From NCBI GenBank assembly GCA_041390025.1, contig JAWKQR010000022.1:1-64000 (forward strand): 64,000 bases of DNA. Reading direction: 5' to 3'. Shown in pieces: positions 27,739 to 36,580 of the stretch (within the stretch, counting starts at the first letter, position 1; each line of letters begins with the position of its first letter). The notes under the pieces were generated by a model, which saw nothing but the letters and a program-made list of their open reading frames with translations, did not search any database and was not told the DNA's origin. A program made the position numbers and the translations under genes. This DNA comes from JBFFMO01 sp041390025 (lineage in GTDB: Bacteria; Myxococcota_A; Bradymonadia; Bradymonadales; Bradymonadaceae).

Positions 27739-28483
27739 GCCGCCCCTGCACCCAGTCGTAACCGCGTTCTTCGAGCTCCAACGCCAACTCACGGCCGCCC
27801 GACTTGGCGATGCGACCATTGACCATGACGTGAACAAAATCGGGCTCGACGTAATTCAGCAGGCGCTGGTAGTGCGTCACCATCACGATCGCGTGTTTCT
27901 CGTCGCGCAACGTGTTGATGCCGTTTGCCACGATGCGCAACGCGTCGATATCCAGGCTGGAATCGGTCTCATCCAACAGCGCCAACATGGGCCAGCACTG
28001 CCATCTGAAGGATTTCGTTGCGTTTTTCTCACCGCCCGAGAATCCTACGTTGACGCTGCGATCCAAGAATTTTGGATCCATATCGACGGTTTTGAGCTTT
28101 GCACGCACGTAGTCGTCGAATTCCAGCGGATCAAGCTCGTCCTCATTGCGGTGCCGGCGAGCGGCGTTCAACGACTCGCGAAGAAACGAGGAATTCGAGA
28201 CGCCGGGTACCTCGATTGGGTATTGGAAGGCGAGGAACACGCCTTCGAGCGCGCGCTCATCGGGTTCAAGCTCCAGCAGGTCTTTGCCTTGATAGGTCAC
28301 CGTTCCTTGGGTCACTTCGTAAGACGGATGGCCTGCGATGACCTTCGACAGCGTACTCTTGCCGCTGCCGTTGGGGCCCATAATCGCGTGGACCTCGCCG
28401 GCTTTGATCTCAAGATCTAGGCCCTTGAGGATGGGGGTCTGAGACTCAGCAACGCGTGCGTGGAGATTCTTAATGCTCAACAT
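27725..28483 (-). CDS. sufC: ABC-type ATPase SufC (two compensating indels)
   Basis: 252 residues from the ATG at 28483, which follows GGAGTCAAGAT. ATPase that drives cluster assembly on SufBD. Walker A GPNGSGKSTLSKVIAGHP, ABC signature VGFSGGEK, Walker B DETDSSLDIDALRIVANG, and HYQRLLNYVEPDFVHVM. After GEK about 14 codons read out of frame: a missing base in the T run 28023-28027 and an extra base at 27989-27991. Restored, the segment reads KRNEILQMAVLAMLALL, normal for SufC. Confidence 0.93.
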   Translation of the reverse strand: MLSIKNLHARVAESQTPILKGLDLEIKAGEVHAIMGPNGSGKSTLSKVIAGHPSYEVTQGTVTYQGKDLLELEPDERALEGVFLAFQYPIEVPGVSNSSFLRESLNAARRHRNEDELDPLEFDDYVRAKLKTVDMDPKFLDRSVNVGFSGGEKNATKSFRWQCWPMLALLDETDSSLDIDALRIVANGINTLRDEKHAIVMVTHYQRLLNYVEPDFVHVMVNGRIAKSGGRELALELEERGYDWVQGRHERE

Positions 28484-28511
28484 ATCTTGACTCCTAACAA
28501 TCCAATACGGG

Positions 28512-29950
28512 TCAGCCCACGCTTTGCCTTCGAGTTTGATTCCAGAAGTAAGGTTTGCTGCCTCGACCGCGAACTCCATTGGAAGCTCGCGGAAGACGTC
28601 CTTACAAAAGCCATTAATGATCATCGAGATGGCGTTCTCTTCTTCGATGCCGCGCTGCAAAAAGTAGAAGATCTGGTCCTCACCGATGCGCGAGGTCGTC
28701 GCTTCGTGTTCGACTTGCGCCGTTGGGTTCTGCACGTCGATATACGGGAACGTGTGGGCACCACACTCCTCGCCAATCAGCATCGAGTCACACTCGGCGT
28801 AGCTACGCGCCCCATCGGCAGACTTCTTGATTTTGACGAGTCCACGGTAGCTATTTGTGGGATTTCCTGCCGAAATGCCCTTCGAAATGATCGTGCTGCG
28901 GGTGTTCTTCCCAATGTGGATCATCTTGGTGCCGGTGTCGGCTTGCTGACGATGGTTGGTCAACGCGACCGAGTAGAACTCACCAATGGAGTTGTCGCCC
29001 TTCAAGATGCAGCTTGGGTACTTCCACGTAATGGCGAGCCCGTCTCAACCTGCGTCCACAGATCTTCGCGTTCTTTTCAGCAGATGCCGCGCTTGGTCAC
29101 CCAGGGAAATTGTAGATACCACCCTTCCCGTTCTCGTCACCGGCATACCAGTTCTTGCACGGTCGAGTGCTGATTTCGGCGTCGTCGAGCGCGACGAGCT
29201 CCCACCGCGCGTGCGGCTGGTTGGTGTCGAACTGCGGCGCTGTGCAGCCCTCAAGGTAGCTCACGTGTGAACCCTCTTCGGCCACGATCAGCGTACGCTC
29301 AAACTGCCCCGAGTCTTGGGTGTTGATCCGGAAATACGTCGACAGCTCCATCGGGCAACGCACGCCTTTGGGGACAAAAACGAACGAACCGTCCGAAAAA
29401 ACAGCGGAGTTCAACGCCGCGTAGAAGTTGTCCGTGTGGGGTACAACACTGCCCAAGTATTTCTGAATCAGCTCAGGGTACTCACGGATCGCCTCCGAGA
29501 ATGAACAAAAGATGACGCCGGCTTCTTTGAGCTTCTTCTTAAAGGTCGTGGCCACGGACACCGAATCAAACACCGCGTCCACCGCGACGTTTTGCAGCAG
29601 CTTTTGCTCATGAAGCGGAATGCCAAGCTTCTCGTAGACCTCGAAAATTTGCGAGTCTACCTCGTCCAGCGACTCTTTCTTCGGCCTTCACCGGGTGCCG
29701 AATAATAGATGATGTCGTTGAAATTCGGCTTTTCATACGTCACGTTGGCCCATTCGGGCTCAGTCATCGTCACCCAGTGTCGATACGCGCGAAGGCGCCA
29801 CTCAAGCATCCACTCCGGCTCTTCTTTTTTTGCCGAGATGGCCCGCACGATGTCCTCCGAGAGGCCGCGCGGCAGCTGGTCCGACTCGATGTCCGACGTG
29901 AATCCGTACTGGTACGGCCGGTCAATGTAAGACTGAATTTCCGTGCTCAT
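28512..29950 (-). CDS. sufB: Fe-S assembly scaffold SufB (several frameshifts)
   Basis: About 480 residues when restored, from the ATG at 29950 (GAGGAAGAAT before it). Motifs by frame: YIDRPYQYGFTSDIESDQLP and NVTYEKPNFNDIIYYSAP at the N-terminus, SLDEVDSQIFEVYEKLGIPL, AVFDSVSVATTFKKKLKEAG, GVRCPMELSTYFRINT and GSHVSYLEGCTAPQ in the middle, then AECDSMLIGEECGAHTFPY and INGFCKDVFRELPMEFAVEA at the end. Indels lie near 29690, 29100, 29081, 29065, 29041 and 28520. After the last repair it ends LEGKAVG with the stop at 28512-28514, clear of sufC. First structural gene of the operon. Confidence 0.93.
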
Positions 29951-29970
29951 ATTCTTCCTCCGTTTGAGTC

Positions 29971-30456
29971 TCAAAGACCCACGGGACAAAACTTTTCGGT
30001 TGGCTTTGGCGCCAATCGTTCCAGGTATCCGGCCACGGCGTGGTGATCCTGAAGCAGGACTTTGATCGAGATGTTGTCGAGCGTCAGCACCACAAACTCG
30101 GCGATGTGGTTCCACAGCGGTTTGATCGAGCAGGCGCAGTTGTGACTGCAGGACGCCAACTCGCCTGTGTAGCGGTCGCAGATGTCTTCAATGTCCATCA
30201 TTCCGCCCAGCACGCGAAACGCATCCCCAACGCTGATGCGCTCCACAGGACGCGTCAAAACGTAACCGCCATTGACCCCGCGCTTGGCTTCGATGAGGTC
30301 GCCCTGCGACAAGATTCGCAGAATCTTCTGGGTGTACGGCAACGACAACCCTTCCCGCTCCGCGATCTGCTGCGCCGAGATGGGCTCGTCGTTTGGCTGC
30401 CTCGCCACGTGGATGAGGCAACGTAGGCCGTATTCTTCGAGTGCTGTGATCTTCAT
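29971..30456 (-). CDS. Rrf2-family Fe-S-type transcription regulator of the suf operon
   Basis: 161 residues. N-terminal winged helix: ITALEEYGLRCLIHVAR, SAQQIAEREGLSLPYTQKIL and GVNGGYVLTRP. A C-terminal Cys cluster (ICDRYTGELASCSHNCACSI) should hold an Fe-S cluster, as in IscR/RirA-like Rrf2 proteins. It lies 20 bases before sufB in the same direction, so it probably represses its own operon when clusters are plentiful. Name not assigned because IscR and SufR-like names overlap. Confidence 0.93.
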   Translation of the reverse strand: MKITALEEYGLRCLIHVARQPNDEPISAQQIAEREGLSLPYTQKILRILSQGDLIEAKRGVNGGYVLTRPVERISVGDAFRVLGGMMDIEDICDRYTGELASCSHNCACSIKPLWNHIAEFVVLTLDNISIKVLLQDHHAVAGYLERLAPKPTEKFCPVGL

Positions 30457-30484
30457 AGTGTCCCTGCCGGTGCTCGCGCGACGC

Positions 30485-30513
30485 GCACCCTAGCCGCGGC
30501 TTTTCGTAGTTTC
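30485..30513 (-). promoter_or_regulatory. Probable promoter of the Rrf2-suf operon
   Basis: On the minus strand: TTGAAA at 30513-30508, a 17-base spacer and TAGGGT at 30490-30485. It is 28 bases upstream of the Rrf2 ATG. The -35 matches 5 of 6, the -10 matches 3 of 6. Confidence 0.4.
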
Positions 30514-30536
30514 AACCCGAAATTGTACTAATTTGG
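30513..30536. promoter_or_regulatory. Inverted repeat, candidate Rrf2 operator
   Basis: ACCCgAAATT-gtact-AATTTgGGT: two arms of about nine bases around a five-base centre, touching the -35 box of the proposed suf promoter. Rrf2 proteins bind dyads of this size. A second half-like copy, gtacaatctcaccc, lies at about 30556-30569. Confidence 0.5.
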
Positions 30537-30598
30537 GTCAGTATTGAGACCATGAAGTACAATCTCACCCGTTAAACATATACTTTTTTGTATCTATT

Positions 30599-31507
30599 TC
30601 AATTGCGCGTGCATTCATGGGCAAATGCCAAGATCGACGCGAAGGCTGCCCGGCTCGAATCGGTCCACGTGAAGAAGTGGAATCCGTGACCACCGTCGAA
30701 GGTCTGCAGCGTGGAATCGGACTGACGCGCTAAGCTCGTGCGCAGGTCTTGGCTTTGGAACCAGAGCGGATCGGAGTCTCCGGCCACAATGAGCGACGGG
30801 GGCAAATCGGGAAACGCCAGCATCTGCGCCATCACCGCGGGGTCGTACCGGAGGTCGTTTTCGCCCCGCGCGGTCAGGTGAACCCGCTCGACCTCGAGCC
30901 GAGCCGGCACCGTGAGACGCTCGCTCCCGCGAAACTGCGGCGAGATCGCGAACAACCCACAGATAGGAACGAAGCCTCGAACGGTCAGGGCGGCACGCTG
31001 GAAGCGTGGGTGACTTGCATGTTGATCGAGCATCCACGATGTCAGGATGTGAGCGCCGGCCGATTCACCGACAAGAATCACACGCGTGACATCGCCCCCG
31101 AGGTCGGCCGCGTGCCTCGCCACCCACTGCAGCGCGGCCGCGAAATCTTGGTGGGCCGAGGGAAAACGAGCGCCTGGCGCCTTGCGATACTCCACGTTGA
31201 CCGTCAGGAAGCCCGCGTCTCGAAACTTCAGCGCCACGTGGCGATGGGTCTCCTTGGATAGCATCCTGAATCCACCGCCGTGAACGTGGACAACGATGGG
31301 GGCGTCTTGGGCGTTGGCAGGAACGTGCACATCGAGGCGTTGTTCGCTAAACTTCCCGTAGGCCACATCGAGGACGTCTTGGGTTCCCACGGCACATTCC
31401 ACCCCTGCGGCCACTTTCGCGGCTTCCAGCAGAAACTGGACGCCCCACTCCGCCACCCTGCGCTCAGCGCGAAACGGCATATCCATGATGTGGTCTGAAA
31501 CAGCCAT
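30599..31507 (-). CDS. Alpha/beta-hydrolase, HSL-type esterase
   Basis: 302 residues. Oxyanion motif HVHGGGFRM, nucleophile GESAGAHI, an acid in AGDSDPLWF and a His in FDGGHGFHFF. This layout is that of hormone-sensitive-lipase-type carboxylesterases. ATG at 31507 follows GGAGGTTCGC. No signal peptide, so it should be cytoplasmic; substrate unknown. Divergent from the acyltransferase, with 48 bases between. Both suggest lipid or ester work, but no link is shown. Confidence 0.88.
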   Translation of the reverse strand: MAVSDHIMDMPFRAERRVAEWGVQFLLEAAKVAAGVECAVGTQDVLDVAYGKFSEQRLDVHVPANAQDAPIVVHVHGGGFRMLSKETHRHVALKFRDAGFLTVNVEYRKAPGARFPSAHQDFAAALQWVARHAADLGGDVTRVILVGESAGAHILTSWMLDQHASHPRFQRAALTVRGFVPICGLFAISPQFRGSERLTVPARLEVERVHLTARGENDLRYDPAVMAQMLAFPDLPPSLIVAGDSDPLWFQSQDLRTSLARQSDSTLQTFDGGHGFHFFTWTDSSRAAFASILAFAHECTRN

Positions 31508-31555
31508 GCGAACCTCCGTACAGAAGATGCGATTGGCCCCTCAAAAGGTGCGGAC

Positions 31556-32254
31556 ATGAACGCACCTATCGATCTAACCAAGCCCGTGCCCGCGGCAACG
31601 CTGACCGCGCTCACCGCCCTCTCGAGGTATTTCAGCACCACCATCCACGGGGTTGAAAACTTGCCAGAAACCGGAGCCCTGCTCGTGGGAAATCACGCAC
31701 TCGCAGGCATCGATTCTCTGGCGTTCCTGCCGGCCCTGTACCACGCGACCGGGCGGGTGCCCCGCGGGCTTGGCCTACGCGCATTGTTTCAGGTCCCGCT
31801 GCTTTCGCAGGCGTTGCAGCAGTGTGGAGCCGTCGCCGGCGACCGAGAGAACGCTGTCCGGCTGCTCGAAAGTGATGAGCTCGTGGTGGCCTATCCCGGC
31901 GGTTCACGCGATTCGCTGAAATCGAAGGCCGATCGCTCCGAGCTCAAATGGAAGGGTCGCCATGGTTTTGCGCATGTCGCTCGTCAAGCCAAGCGGCCGG
32001 TTGTACCCGTAGCCGCCATCGGTCCCGACGATGTTTTCCCCATACTCGCCGACAACGGGCTTCGCGTGGGCTGGCTGAACAATGAACGCCTGCCGGTATT
32101 CCTGCCGATCGCGCGCCGTGTCCCCTTCGATTTTGTCATTGGGACACCGATCGAGCCGCCTGACGGAGACGACGTGGAGTCGTTTGTCGACCGCGTGCAG
32201 ACCGAGCTTCGCACGTTGATCGTCAACGGACTTGCAACACGTCCCATGCGCTGA
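31556..32254 (+). CDS. PlsC/DGAT-like acyltransferase
   Basis: 232 residues. Acyltransferase block I in GNHALAGIDSLAFLPALY (NHx4D), a second block in RENAVRLLESDELVVAYPGGSRDSL, and PVVPVAAIGPDDVFP. It is like the lysophospholipid/diacylglycerol acyltransferases of the LPLAT superfamily. One hydrophobic face, no clear transmembrane helix; probably membrane-associated. Followed by maeB 61 bases later, same strand. Confidence 0.85.
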   Translation: MNAPIDLTKPVPAATLTALTALSRYFSTTIHGVENLPETGALLVGNHALAGIDSLAFLPALYHATGRVPRGLGLRALFQVPLLSQALQQCGAVAGDRENAVRLLESDELVVAYPGGSRDSLKSKADRSELKWKGRHGFAHVARQAKRPVVPVAAIGPDDVFPILADNGLRVGWLNNERLPVFLPIARRVPFDFVIGTPIEPPDGDDVESFVDRVQTELRTLIVNGLATRPMR

Positions 32255-32315
32255 GTTTCCACGCGAACCGGCGTGTGATAACAGAGAGCCGCAACTCCTT
32301 CCTCAGGCGGCCTGA

Positions 32316-34589
32316 ATGGCTTCACACTCTCCGATTCGCAAGAAAGATGCGCTCGAGTACCACGAATTCCCGCAACCCGGGAAATTCGAGATCGTCCCCA
32401 CAAAGCCCCTCTCGACCCAACGGGACTTGGCTCTAGCGTACTCCCCTGGCGTAGCGGAGCCATGCCGTGCGATCGTGGAGAACCCAGACAACGTGTTCCG
32501 CTACACCAACAAGGGGAACTTGGTTGCGGTTATCAGCAACGGCACCGCCACGCTCGGTCTTGGCGATATCGGCCCGCTCGCCTGCAAGCCGGTGATGGAG
32601 GGCAAGGCCGTTCTTTTCAAGTCTTTGGCAGGCATCGACACGTTCGACATCGAGCTCGACGCCAAAGATCCCGACGTCTTCATCCAGTGTGTTCGCGCCA
32701 TGGAACCCACATTTGGTGCGATCAACCTCGAGGACATCAAAGCGCCGGAGTGCTTCTACATCGAAGAGCAGCTGCGCTCGATGATGAACATTCCGGTCTT
32801 TCACGACGACCAGCACGGGACCGCGATCATCGTCGCGTCAGCGCTGATCAACGCGCTGCTGTTGCAGGAAAAGGCCATCGAGGACGTCAAGATCGTGTTT
32901 TCCGGTGCGGGCGCAGCCGCCATCGCTTGTGCGCGCTTGTTCTGCGAGTTGGGGGCGAGGGTTGAAAACGTCACCATGACCGACATCGACGGCGTCGTGC
33001 ACTCGGACCGCGAGAATCTCGACGAATGGCGACGCTACTTCGCCAAGAAGACCGCTGCCCGAAAACTCGCCGAAGTCATGGCCGGGGCCGACGTTTTTGT
33101 CGGGCTGTCGGCGGGCGGCATCGTCAGTCAAGAAATGGTCAAGTCCATGGCACCCAAGGCCATCATCTTCGCCTTGGCCAACCCTGACCCCGAAATCGCC
33201 TATCCCGACGCGATCGAGGTACGGCCCGACATCATCATGGCGACGGGACGAACCGATTTCCCCAACCAGGTCAACAACGTGCTCGGGTTTCCGTTTTTGT
33301 TTCGCGGAGCGCTCGATGTTGGCGCGCGCGCCATCAATGAAGCGATGAAAATCGCGGCCGTAGACGCCATTGCCGCCCTCGCCCGCGAGGAAGTGCCCGA
33401 ATCCGTCCTTCAGGCCTACGGCACCGAGCGCCTGAATTTTGGGCGAGAGTACATCATCCCAAAACCGTTTGACCCGCGTGTCCTACTGCGGGTTGCGCCC
33501 GCCGTCGCGCAGGCCGCGGCAGCGTCGGGTGTCGCACGACGCCCCATCGCGGACATGTCTGTCTACCGCGACAAGCTTGAGGCATCGCAGGCGCTGTCAA
33601 AAGGCATCATGCGGTTTCTCATCCGCAAGGCCCGGCGATCGCCCAAACGCATTCTGTTTCCAGAAGGCGGTCAGGATAAGATCCTGCATGCCGCGCAGAT
33701 TCTGGTCGACGAGCAGATCGCGGTGCCGGTGTTAATGGGCGACGTCGCCCGCATTCGTGCCCGCGCAAAGGAGCTCGAGATCGACCTCAGCGGTGCCGAA
33801 CTCTTCGACCACAACGTCGACCCCGACTACGAGAAGATGCTCGAAGCATTCTACCGCAAGCGGCAGCGACGCGGCATCACCCGCGACGAGGCCCGCGCGC
33901 GGCTCCGCCACCGCGAATCCTACGGCATGGTCCTGCTCGATCAAGGCCGTGCTGACGGTCTCGTCTCCGGCATCACTAAGAACTACGGAGAGTCACTCCG
34001 GCCTGGTCTGGAAGTGGTGGGTACGCGGCTGCCAAAGGCGTTCGGCGTGCACATCATCTTGACCAAGGCCGGCCCGATCTTCTTCGCCGATACCACCGTC
34101 AACATCAATCCCGACGCCCATACGCTCGCTCAGATCGCGATCCACACGGCAGACTTTGCGCGGTCGTTTGACGTTGCCCCACGCGTTGCCATGCTCAGCT
34201 ACTCAAATTTCGGGCAGAGCGACCACGAGTTCGCACGCAAGGTGTCTAAGGCCGCCGCCATCGTACGCGAGAAACGACCTGATCTGCAGGTCGACGGTGA
34301 GATGCAGGTCGACCCGGCGTTGGACACGAAATTCCGGGCGGCGACGTTCGATTTTGCACAGTTTGAAGGCGGGGCAAACGTCTTGGTTTTCCCCCTTCTC
34401 GACGCGTCCAACATCGCCTACAAACTGATGCGACATGTTGGCGGCGCTGAGGTCATTGGCCCGATTCTGTTGGGCATGAACAAGCCCATGAACATCATCG
34501 ATCGCGCCGGTTCCGTGGCCTCCATCGTCAACCTGACGGTCATGACCGTCATCGAAGCCCAACGCCGAGAGATCGGCGCCGCACTGTGA
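32316..34589 (+). CDS. maeB: NADP-type malic enzyme with phosphotransacetylase-like domain
   Basis: 757 residues, the size of MaeB. The N-terminal part (1-425) is malic enzyme: LALAYSPGVAEPCRAI, NGTATLGLGDIGPLA, PVFHDDQHGTAIIVASALIN, VFSGAGAAAIACARL and FALANPDPEI. The C-terminal part (about 430-757) is PTA-like: RILFPEGGQDKILHAAQIL, DGLVSGITKNYGESLRPGL and QFEGGANVLVFPLLDASNIAYKL. It converts malate to pyruvate and CO2; the PTA-like domain is regulatory, not catalytic, in characterised MaeB. ATG at 32316. LigA follows almost directly. Confidence 0.95.
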   Translation: MASHSPIRKKDALEYHEFPQPGKFEIVPTKPLSTQRDLALAYSPGVAEPCRAIVENPDNVFRYTNKGNLVAVISNGTATLGLGDIGPLACKPVMEGKAVLFKSLAGIDTFDIELDAKDPDVFIQCVRAMEPTFGAINLEDIKAPECFYIEEQLRSMMNIPVFHDDQHGTAIIVASALINALLLQEKAIEDVKIVFSGAGAAAIACARLFCELGARVENVTMTDIDGVVHSDRENLDEWRRYFAKKTAARKLAEVMAGADVFVGLSAGGIVSQEMVKSMAPKAIIFALANPDPEIAYPDAIEVRPDIIMATGRTDFPNQVNNVLGFPFLFRGALDVGARAINEAMKIAAVDAIAALAREEVPESVLQAYGTERLNFGREYIIPKPFDPRVLLRVAPAVAQAAAASGVARRPIADMSVYRDKLEASQALSKGIMRFLIRKARRSPKRILFPEGGQDKILHAAQILVDEQIAVPVLMGDVARIRARAKELEIDLSGAELFDHNVDPDYEKMLEAFYRKRQRRGITRDEARARLRHRESYGMVLLDQGRADGLVSGITKNYGESLRPGLEVVGTRLPKAFGVHIILTKAGPIFFADTTVNINPDAHTLAQIAIHTADFARSFDVAPRVAMLSYSNFGQSDHEFARKVSKAAAIVREKRPDLQVDGEMQVDPALDTKFRAATFDFAQFEGGANVLVFPLLDASNIAYKLMRHVGGAEVIGPILLGMNKPMNIIDRAGSVASIVNLTVMTVIEAQRREIGAAL

Positions 34590-34596
34590 GTTGCAA

Positions 34597-36573
34597 ATGG
34601 TAGACATTCAAAAGGTTCAGCTCTGGAACATGCTCAGCGTCGACGACCTCGAGCGCGCGGTTCGTTTCCACAACCATGCCTACTGGGTCGACAACAACGC
34701 GGTGATCTCCGACGTGGAATTCGACCGGTTGGTCGAAGCGCTTCGCGAAAAGGCCCCGCAAAGTCCCGTGCTGGACGCGATTGGACCAGCCGGAGCCAAT
34801 GAGTTTGAGTCGGACGGGGTCAAAGTCGAACACAACCCTCCAATGCTCTCCCTTGACAAGTGCTACGACGAGGACACCTTGGTCAAGTGGTTCGGCAAGT
34901 TCTCGGGAGAGGTCGTCGTCAGCCCCAAGGTCGACGGCGTCGCGGGATGCATGCGCTACGACTCACGTGGAAACTTGGTGCAAGCCGCGACCCGGGGCAA
35001 CGGTGTCGTCGGCGAGGACTTCACCGAAAATGCGCGTTTCATCGTCGACCTCCCCGAGAAGATCGCATCGGGTCCGCTTGAAGTGCGCGGCGAATGTTAC
35101 ATCCCGCTCGACGTCTTCCGTCGCAAGTTTGAGGGCGAATACAGCAGTCCGCGGAACCTGACCGCCGGAGCCCTAAAGCAAAAAGACCCCAAAAAGACCG
35201 CGACGTTTGAGGTCCATTTTTTTGGCTACGACGTCATCGGCAAAGACTTTGAGAGCGAATCGGCGAAGATGGCGTTCTTGAAAGAAGCCGGATTTAGCGA
35301 AGTCGAAAACCATCTTATCCACGTCGACCAATTGCAGTCTGTCTACGAGGACATCTTGGCGAGACGCGCCGAGCTCAACTACGACACCGACGGCGTCGTT
35401 TACAAAGTCAACGACACGGCCGAACAACAACGCATGGGCCTGACCGCCCACCATCCGCGCTACGCCATCGCCTACAAGTTTCAGGGCGACGCGGGGCAAT
35501 CGATCCTTCGTGAGGTCCACTGGAGTGTATCGAGAACCGGCGCCATCAATCCCGTGGGCATCGTGGACCCTGTGGAACTCTCCGGCGCCACAGTCACGCG
35601 AGCGAGCCTGCACAATCTAAGCATCATGGAGAAACTCGGCGGTGATGCCGCGTTGACGCTGGGCTCGCGTGTCATGATGGTGCGGCGAGGCGGCGTTATC
35701 CCTCACCTCGAAAAGGTGCTGGAACCAGGCAACGAACCCGTGGTGATTCCCACTGAATGCCCGTTCTGTGGCGCGGCGACCTACCGGCAGAGCGACGTGC
35801 TCGTCGCGGACCATAACGACAACTGCCGAGGAAGTCGCCTGCGTCAGATCGAACACTTCGCGAGCGTGATGGAGATAAAGGGCTTCGGCCCCAAACTCCT
35901 AGAAGCGTTGTACGACGAGGAAATCGTCACGTCCCCTGCCGACTTCTTCACGCTGACCGTGCAGGAGATGCTTGAGCTTGACCGCGTCGGTCGAAAACTC
36001 GCCGAAAAGCTCGTGGAGCGCATCGCGGAACGGCGCAGCGTGCGCGCCGACATCTTCTTGCGCGCCCTGGGGATCGACGAACTGGGCAACCATGTCAGCA
36101 AGATTCTCATCGAACACTACCCGTCTCTTGAGGCCATCCTCGCGGTCACACGCGACGAGCTCGCCGCGATTCACACCATCGGTGATGTCATCGCGGACAA
36201 GGTTACGGCCGGGCTGCAGGCAAGACGTGAGGACATCCTCGAGCTCGCACGCATGCTTGACCTACGGTTCCCCACCGAGGCGGACCGAGCGCCTACCGAC
36301 GCGGCGCTCTCGGGAAAGAAATTCCTCTTCACGGGTGCACTTGAAGCGATGTCTCGCAAGGACGCCCAGAAGAAAGTCGTGGCCCTCGGCGGTGAGACCC
36401 CGTCTGGCGTCGTCAAAGACCTGGACTACCTCGTGATCGGTGACGCGGACCTTGAGAAGTTTCGAGGCGGCTGGCGAACAAGCAAGCTGCAGAAAGCCGA
36501 GGCCTACAACGCCGAAGGCGGAAACATCCAAATTATCGGCGAAACTGAATTTATCGCGCTGATCGAAGGTTAG
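34597..36573 (+). CDS. ligA: NAD-dependent DNA ligase, divergent
   Basis: About 658 residues from the ATG at 34597; a TTG at 34591 is possible. It seals nicks using NAD. Motifs: AVRFHNHAYWVDNNAVISD (Ia), active-site VSPKVDGVAGCMRY (KxDG), VQAATRGNGVVGEDFTEN, DTDGVVYKVN, YAIAYKFQ, and VMMVRRGGVIPHLEKVLEP (OB). The zinc finger has only three Cys (CPFC then NDNCR), with His at the third position (C-x2-C-x14-H-x3-C). Helix-hairpin-helix (FLRALGIDELGNHVSK) and a C-terminal BRCT (SGKKFLFTGALEAMSRKDAQ) follow. Other conserved positions also differ, so it may be a second ligase. Confidence 0.88.
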   Translation: MVDIQKVQLWNMLSVDDLERAVRFHNHAYWVDNNAVISDVEFDRLVEALREKAPQSPVLDAIGPAGANEFESDGVKVEHNPPMLSLDKCYDEDTLVKWFGKFSGEVVVSPKVDGVAGCMRYDSRGNLVQAATRGNGVVGEDFTENARFIVDLPEKIASGPLEVRGECYIPLDVFRRKFEGEYSSPRNLTAGALKQKDPKKTATFEVHFFGYDVIGKDFESESAKMAFLKEAGFSEVENHLIHVDQLQSVYEDILARRAELNYDTDGVVYKVNDTAEQQRMGLTAHHPRYAIAYKFQGDAGQSILREVHWSVSRTGAINPVGIVDPVELSGATVTRASLHNLSIMEKLGGDAALTLGSRVMMVRRGGVIPHLEKVLEPGNEPVVIPTECPFCGAATYRQSDVLVADHNDNCRGSRLRQIEHFASVMEIKGFGPKLLEALYDEEIVTSPADFFTLTVQEMLELDRVGRKLAEKLVERIAERRSVRADIFLRALGIDELGNHVSKILIEHYPSLEAILAVTRDELAAIHTIGDVIADKVTAGLQARREDILELARMLDLRFPTEADRAPTDAALSGKKFLFTGALEAMSRKDAQKKVVALGGETPSGVVKDLDYLVIGDADLEKFRGGWRTSKLQKAEAYNAEGGNIQIIGETEFIALIEG

Positions 36574-36580
36574 GCGGTTC

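Noticed and set aside
26175..29700. Programmed frameshifting in the suf genes
   Set aside because: Shifts occur in both directions and at unlike sites without a shared slippery sequence or stem-loop; error is simpler.
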